From Manis javanica (Eukaryota > Chordata > Mammalia > Pholidota > Manidae), in assembly GCF_040802235.1 (NCBI RefSeq), contig NC_133161.1, positions 47,295,001 through 47,359,000 of the forward strand: a stretch of DNA of 64,000 bases, in the 5' to 3' direction. Shown here piece after piece: positions 59,753 through 64,000 of this stretch. How positions within the stretch are numbered: position 1 is the first letter of the stretch; each line of letters starts with the position of its first letter. Both the position numbers and the translations under genes were made by a program. The notes under the pieces were generated by a model, which saw only the letters and a program-made list of their open reading frames with translations, was not told where the DNA came from and ran no database searches.

Positions 59753-62097
59753 CTAAATAAAATTGGGATAGTTAGCAAAAGACCTTAAGCCATATAAAGC
59801 TAGTATCTATACAAAGACCATCAGGTACATGCTGAATGTTTATTATAACACTGTTGTAACAGCATAAAAATGGAAATTAATAAACGTCTGTCAGTGGGAG
59901 ACTGGACAAATAATTTTATGTCCACGCAATGGAATAGTATATTATTTAAAAGAACAAAGTTGACCTATAAATTAACAAAGACACATTCATTAGCACAATG
60001 CAAAAACAGAATATGTGAGTTGTTTTGTAAGTCACTTAACATAATTGTATGAAGTATCTTTGTAATGTATAGAAAAATATAAACCAAAATATTGACAGCT
60101 CTTATCTCTGGGGATCAGGATCATGATGGTGTTTTTCCACCTTTATTCTTTATTTCTATAATGCCCTAAGGTATCACAATAAGCATATACTACTTTTGCA
60201 AAAGGAGGTAAATAAAAATCATGTATTTATAATGGTAGTGATAAATAAAACTCTGAGATTTCCTGACCAAGAAAATCTGCAGGTTGACTTCTTACTGCTC
60301 TTGTTTACAACCCAGAATGTTAAGAGTTACAAATTATAACAAAAACGAAAACTGGCCAATTTAATTTTAAATGTTTTTGTTCAAGGTACAAGTTTAAAAA
60401 TACACTTTAAGCATTTCAATAGAGAAGAGAAAATATTTTCAACACATAATGCTGGACAAATGGGATATCCATACTATACATCTCTCACACCATACACAAA
60501 AATAAAACAGTTAATAGACTTAAACATAAAACCTAAGACTATAAAACTTTTAGAAGATAGAAGAAAATCTTTGCTATTTGGATTCAGTAAATGTCTCTTA
60601 GAACACAAAAAGAAACACAAAACATAAAAGAATAAATTGAAAATCTGTACTCCATCAAAATTAGAACTTTTTCTAAAAATACAATTAAATAAATGAAAAG
60701 GCAAGCCACAGAGAGAAAATATTCATCAAATATATACATCAGACAAAGAACTTGTATCCAGAGAAAGAACACTTAGAACACAGTAAATAAAATGAACAAT
60801 CCAATTTTTAAAATGGCAAAAGATTTGAACTCTTGCAATGAAAAGGAATAACTACCAACAAAGCAACAACTTGAATAAATCTCAAAATAATTGCGCTGAG
60901 AGAAGACAGGTAGAGTACATATCATACGATTCCATTTATACAAATTGTACAAAACGTAGGCTAACCTATAGTGCCAGAAAGCAAGCCAATCGTTTCCTGG
61001 GAATGGGACACAGGGAGGGATGAGTTGCAAATGAGTACAAAAAAACTTTAGGTGCTAACAGAAATGTTCATTATCTTGACATTGTGATAGTTTCACAACT
61101 ATATATAGCAAAACCGTTCAAACCACAGACATTAAATATGTGCAGCTTACTGGATTTCAATTATACTTCAACACAGTTGTAAAAAAATGCATCTTGAGGA
61201 AGTTTTTAGCTTGCAGGAACAGTCTTTTCAATAATACTATATAATAATATTTCTTAAAATATTCATCCAGAATTTTTTCTCACTTAATGAAAAACCATTT
61301 AGTCCCTTATAAACAACTATTGAACTCAAGGGTAAAACTGTTCTATCTAATCCTTACACAGATGGTAGAATCCTCTCAAGCAACAAAAATGTTTAGTGTA
61401 AAGTTTGATTAAAGGATTATATTAAATTAATATTTCGAGGGCAGTAACAAATATTTTAAATCACTATAGTAACAGTGAGCTAATGTGTGAGCTTCATTCA
61501 ATAACTAAAAATTATTCCTCTCCTCTCTACATGCACAGAGAAACATACACACAAAAAAATATTTAATTAAACAAAAATCATATACACAAACACCTTTTCC
61601 TCCAAATCAGGTAAAAATAAAAAGCATTTTCCCTTTGTCCTTTAGATACTCCAGGAGTGAATGCTACCAAGATGAATGCAAAACTGAAATGTTGGAACAA
61701 TACAGTTTAAAATAATCAAGCAGTAAAGGCAACAAGTCATTTGATTAACATGCCCTTTTTCTACTTGCAAATCCGGGTCACTCAAAGATGTGGTATAAAT
61801 TCCTTGCTATTATTACAGTAAGCACTTCCCTTCTATGAAGTCCAAACATTTCCCATGCATCCTTAAAATAAGGAGACAAACAATAATACCCAACCTCAAT
61901 TAATCAGTTGCCTATTATTAACAGAATGATATCAGGTGAACAGAAAATAGTAATTTCAGAAATGATTTTACACACAGGTTTACATGAACAGGTATATAAG
62001 CAACTCACTCTCACCATCTACATATAAAAACAATAAAGGTGAGCTAAGCCATTACATTTGATAAATCTATTTTTCATTTACAAGGCACCTAGCTTAC
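59753..62097 (-). other. TAX1BP1: TAX1BP1 intron with old L1 fragments
   Basis: Plus-strand L1 remnants lie at about 59,840-60,240 and 60,420-61,190 (the latter ends ATTATACTTCAACACAGTTG). 61,200-62,090 is AT-rich DNA in which nothing is recognised. Confidence 0.75.
60420..61190 (+). mobile_element. Old L1 3' end, antisense to TAX1BP1
   Basis: Decayed ORF2 C-terminal sequence (GGACAAATGGGATATCCATA, AGAAAATCTTTGC) runs into a 3' UTR (GTACAAAACGTAGGCTAACC, GGGAATGGGACACAGGGAGG). Confidence 0.75.
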
Positions 62098-62201
62098 CTG
62101 CAAGAGTTGTTTACATTTATTATACTTTTCTGTTTTGTCAGCAATTTCTTTGGTCATTTCACAGACTTGTCCCTTTGTTACAATGTCAAAATCTGTCTCA
62201 G
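62098..62201 (-). CDS. TAX1BP1: TAX1BP1 coding exon (coiled coil)
   Basis: This 104-bp exon follows the acceptor TTGCTATAG and ends TTGCAG|GTAAGC. Two bases complete an Ala codon, followed by ETDFDIVTKGQVCEMTKEIA and then DKTEKYNKCKQLLQ. Entry phase is 1 and exit phase 0. It matches the human coiled-coil segment. Confidence 0.96.
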
Positions 62202-63368
62202 CTATAGCAAGGCAAGAAAATAAGTATTAAACATTATTTTGCCTCTTGTATTATCCTACTGTTCAAAATAACTCAAAAGTCAGTATAATGTAAAATACAA
62301 TAAATGGAATATTGAAAGAGAGAAACATCTATTTAAAAACATCTGTTCATATACTAAATAAGCAAAGAAGGATAATATAAACTCTAGGTGAGAATTTTTT
62401 AAATATGTTTGGCCAGAAACAAGTTCTCATTCAACCAAATAATGAAAAGATCATTATTTTGTTTTTAATTAGTTTTTTAATAAAAAAATAAATAATAAAT
62501 ATTTTAAATAAAAAATAAATACTTAAAAATAGTTCTAAGATGGTACAAAATTCTGCTCTTCATATAACTGACTAGATAAGATAAGTAGGACAACCATAAT
62601 CTGAAAAAACTTTTGTTACTATTTTCTAAGTCTTTATTTACTCTTACTGCTATCCTAGATCCTACAGAGGATGTACAGAAATAAAAGGCAGAATTCTGTT
62701 CTATAGCAGCTGAACTTAGTATTTAATAGTATTACATACCGATATAATATAAATAAACTTAAAAAATCTACAACATAAATTACTCCAAACACTATACAAG
62801 GAAATATACTTTTATATATTCTAGTACTTACTTTCATTTTTGCTAAACCTTTAATATACGGTTAAAAAATGTTATTAGGACAAGTGAAAATCTAGAATTA
62901 AGTCCAATTTTCATGTTCATGTATTCACTATGTCTGTCTAATCTGTTCTGTAAATTACTAAATAAAAATTTTAACTTATCTACAAAAAGGTATACTAATG
63001 AGGTACCCTACTTATCTAAAAAATTAACATGAATTGAACAGGGAATTTATAAGTTTTTCTCCTCAACAGAACTACACAATTAAAGTGCCATAAATTTCAA
63101 AATTCCATAGATTTAGAAGAATATTAATTAAAAATTTAATTCTTGGCTTTTGTCCTATAGCCCAAATGCTGTGTTTTGTATATGCACCACATGCATGACT
63201 TTACGTTGTTCTCAGACCCTTACTTTTCCCCTTGCCTCAATCCCTGCACTTATTAAGGATTTTTATAAGCTACCTAAAATTCTTACACTTGGAACAAAGC
63301 AGTATAAACAAGTATAAATACTTGTCAAGACAGGACGTTTTACACAGAAAGTCTAGAAGATTTTTTAC
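62202..63368 (-). other. TAX1BP1: TAX1BP1 intron of 1.2 kb
   Basis: AT-rich, with an A/T tract at about 62,470-62,530. No repeat family or gene is recognised. Confidence 0.75.
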
Positions 63369-63492
63369 CTGCAAAAGGTGGCACCTTTACATCTACAGCA
63401 GAGACAGTAGTAGCTGGGTCTGTGTTTACTGCGGTATCATTCACTTTCTGCTGATTACCAATTTTCTTTGTGAAGACACTATTGTTACTGGC
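63369..63492 (-). CDS. TAX1BP1: TAX1BP1 coding exon (linker before distal coiled coil)
   Basis: This 124-bp exon follows the acceptor TTTGAATAG and ends TTTGCAG|GTAAAA. It encodes ASNNSVFTKKIGNQQKVNDT, then AVNTDPATTVSAVDVKVPPF and A, plus one base. The Ser/Thr-rich linker matches human in its first half and is more diverged near its end. It is the most 5' exon in the window; earlier exons (SKICH domain, LIR, first coiled coil) lie beyond 64 kb. Confidence 0.94.
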
Positions 63493-64000
63493 CTATTCAA
63501 AATGTTAGCAAACTGTTAAATGAATTATTTCCTTCCTTCGATAACTATATAAATAGTAATCATATAAAGAAATCCTGAGAAGTCCACCAAGCAGCTATTG
63601 TCTTAAAGGCCAACAAAGACACACATCATTTACTAACTGACCTAAATGTTACAAAAAAGCAAAACTTTATTTTGTTTTTTCTCATCAAATCATCACAATA
63701 CTGCCAAAACAAGCCAGTCACAGAAATATTGTAAGTTTTCTACTACAAAGTTATAGAACACTTAAAGGCCCCAAACCAAATCTATGCATGTGGGTCATAC
63801 TTAAAGTATGTTTTCTCACAGAAGTTTTCCTACTTTACCACATGCATTTCTTTATTGTCTCCTTTCAGATTTCAAAAACACTGGGAAAATATCATCTGCA
63901 TCATATAGTATACAAATAAAACTCTTTGCAGAAAATTTTTACTTCAAAGAGAACTGTGGTATCATTTTCAACTTCAGGTTTTAAATGTGTTTCTTCACTA
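63493..64000 (-). other. TAX1BP1: TAX1BP1 intron running off the window
   Basis: AT-rich sequence without a recognised repeat or exon up to the right edge. Confidence 0.7.

Overview
This 64 kb window is nuclear DNA from a placental mammal. It holds the 3' ends of two convergent genes. JAZF1 lies on the + strand, with its last two coding exons and a 3' UTR of about 2.2 kb. TAX1BP1 lies on the - strand, with its last eight coding exons. The two tail-to-tail 3' ends are probably only about 0.5 kb apart, the same arrangement as human 7p15. Most other long reading frames here are retrotransposon remnants. I recognise no primate Alu, rodent B1/B2, carnivore, ruminant, horse or bat SINE. Young L1s of a non-primate, non-rodent type dominate, so a SINE-poor laurasiatherian such as a pangolin is possible, but this is a weak inference.

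Region 1, 1-17.96 kb, is a nest of L1 elements in JAZF1 intron 3. L1-A (- strand, about 1.1-7.77 kb) is full length, with an intact ORF1, a GC-rich repeated 5' UTR and an ORF2 frameshifted just after its FADD motif. It is followed, in its own transcriptional sense, by an endogenous retrovirus (ERV) segment encoding Env transmembrane-subunit-like sequence, cut by the window edge. L1-C (- strand, 8.4-17.96 kb) is an older full-length L1 with a different 5' UTR. It is split by a 3.29 kb + strand insertion at 11,070-14,356. That insertion consists of a 5'-truncated young L1, the same ERV env/LTR segment and an old L1-like tail, bounded by a perfect 15-bp target-site duplication. A third, shorter copy of the ERV tail, ending at the same poly(A) site and with its own 12-bp duplication, lies at 48.6-48.9 kb. 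The ERV sequence therefore behaves like a recurring 3' passenger of L1. This is the most unusual structure in the window.

Region 2, 17.96-33.8 kb, is the end of JAZF1: intron 3, a 170-bp exon, a 6-kb intron with an L1 3' fragment, the terminal exon and a 3' UTR with one proximal and three clustered distal AATAAA signals. These exons encode the acidic stretch and the C-terminal zinc fingers.

Region 3, about 34.3-64 kb, is the end of TAX1BP1. Eight exons with consistent splice phases encode 347 residues: the end of the coiled coil, a variable linker and the two C-terminal ubiquitin-binding zinc fingers. The introns hold old L1 3' ends (mostly antisense to the gene), Tigger2/MER28-like, MER5- and MER3-like DNA transposons, MIR/L2 relics and LTRs. 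One exon has a conserved-looking internal donor that would remove 46 residues in frame. Another is a 72-bp cassette-like coiled-coil exon.
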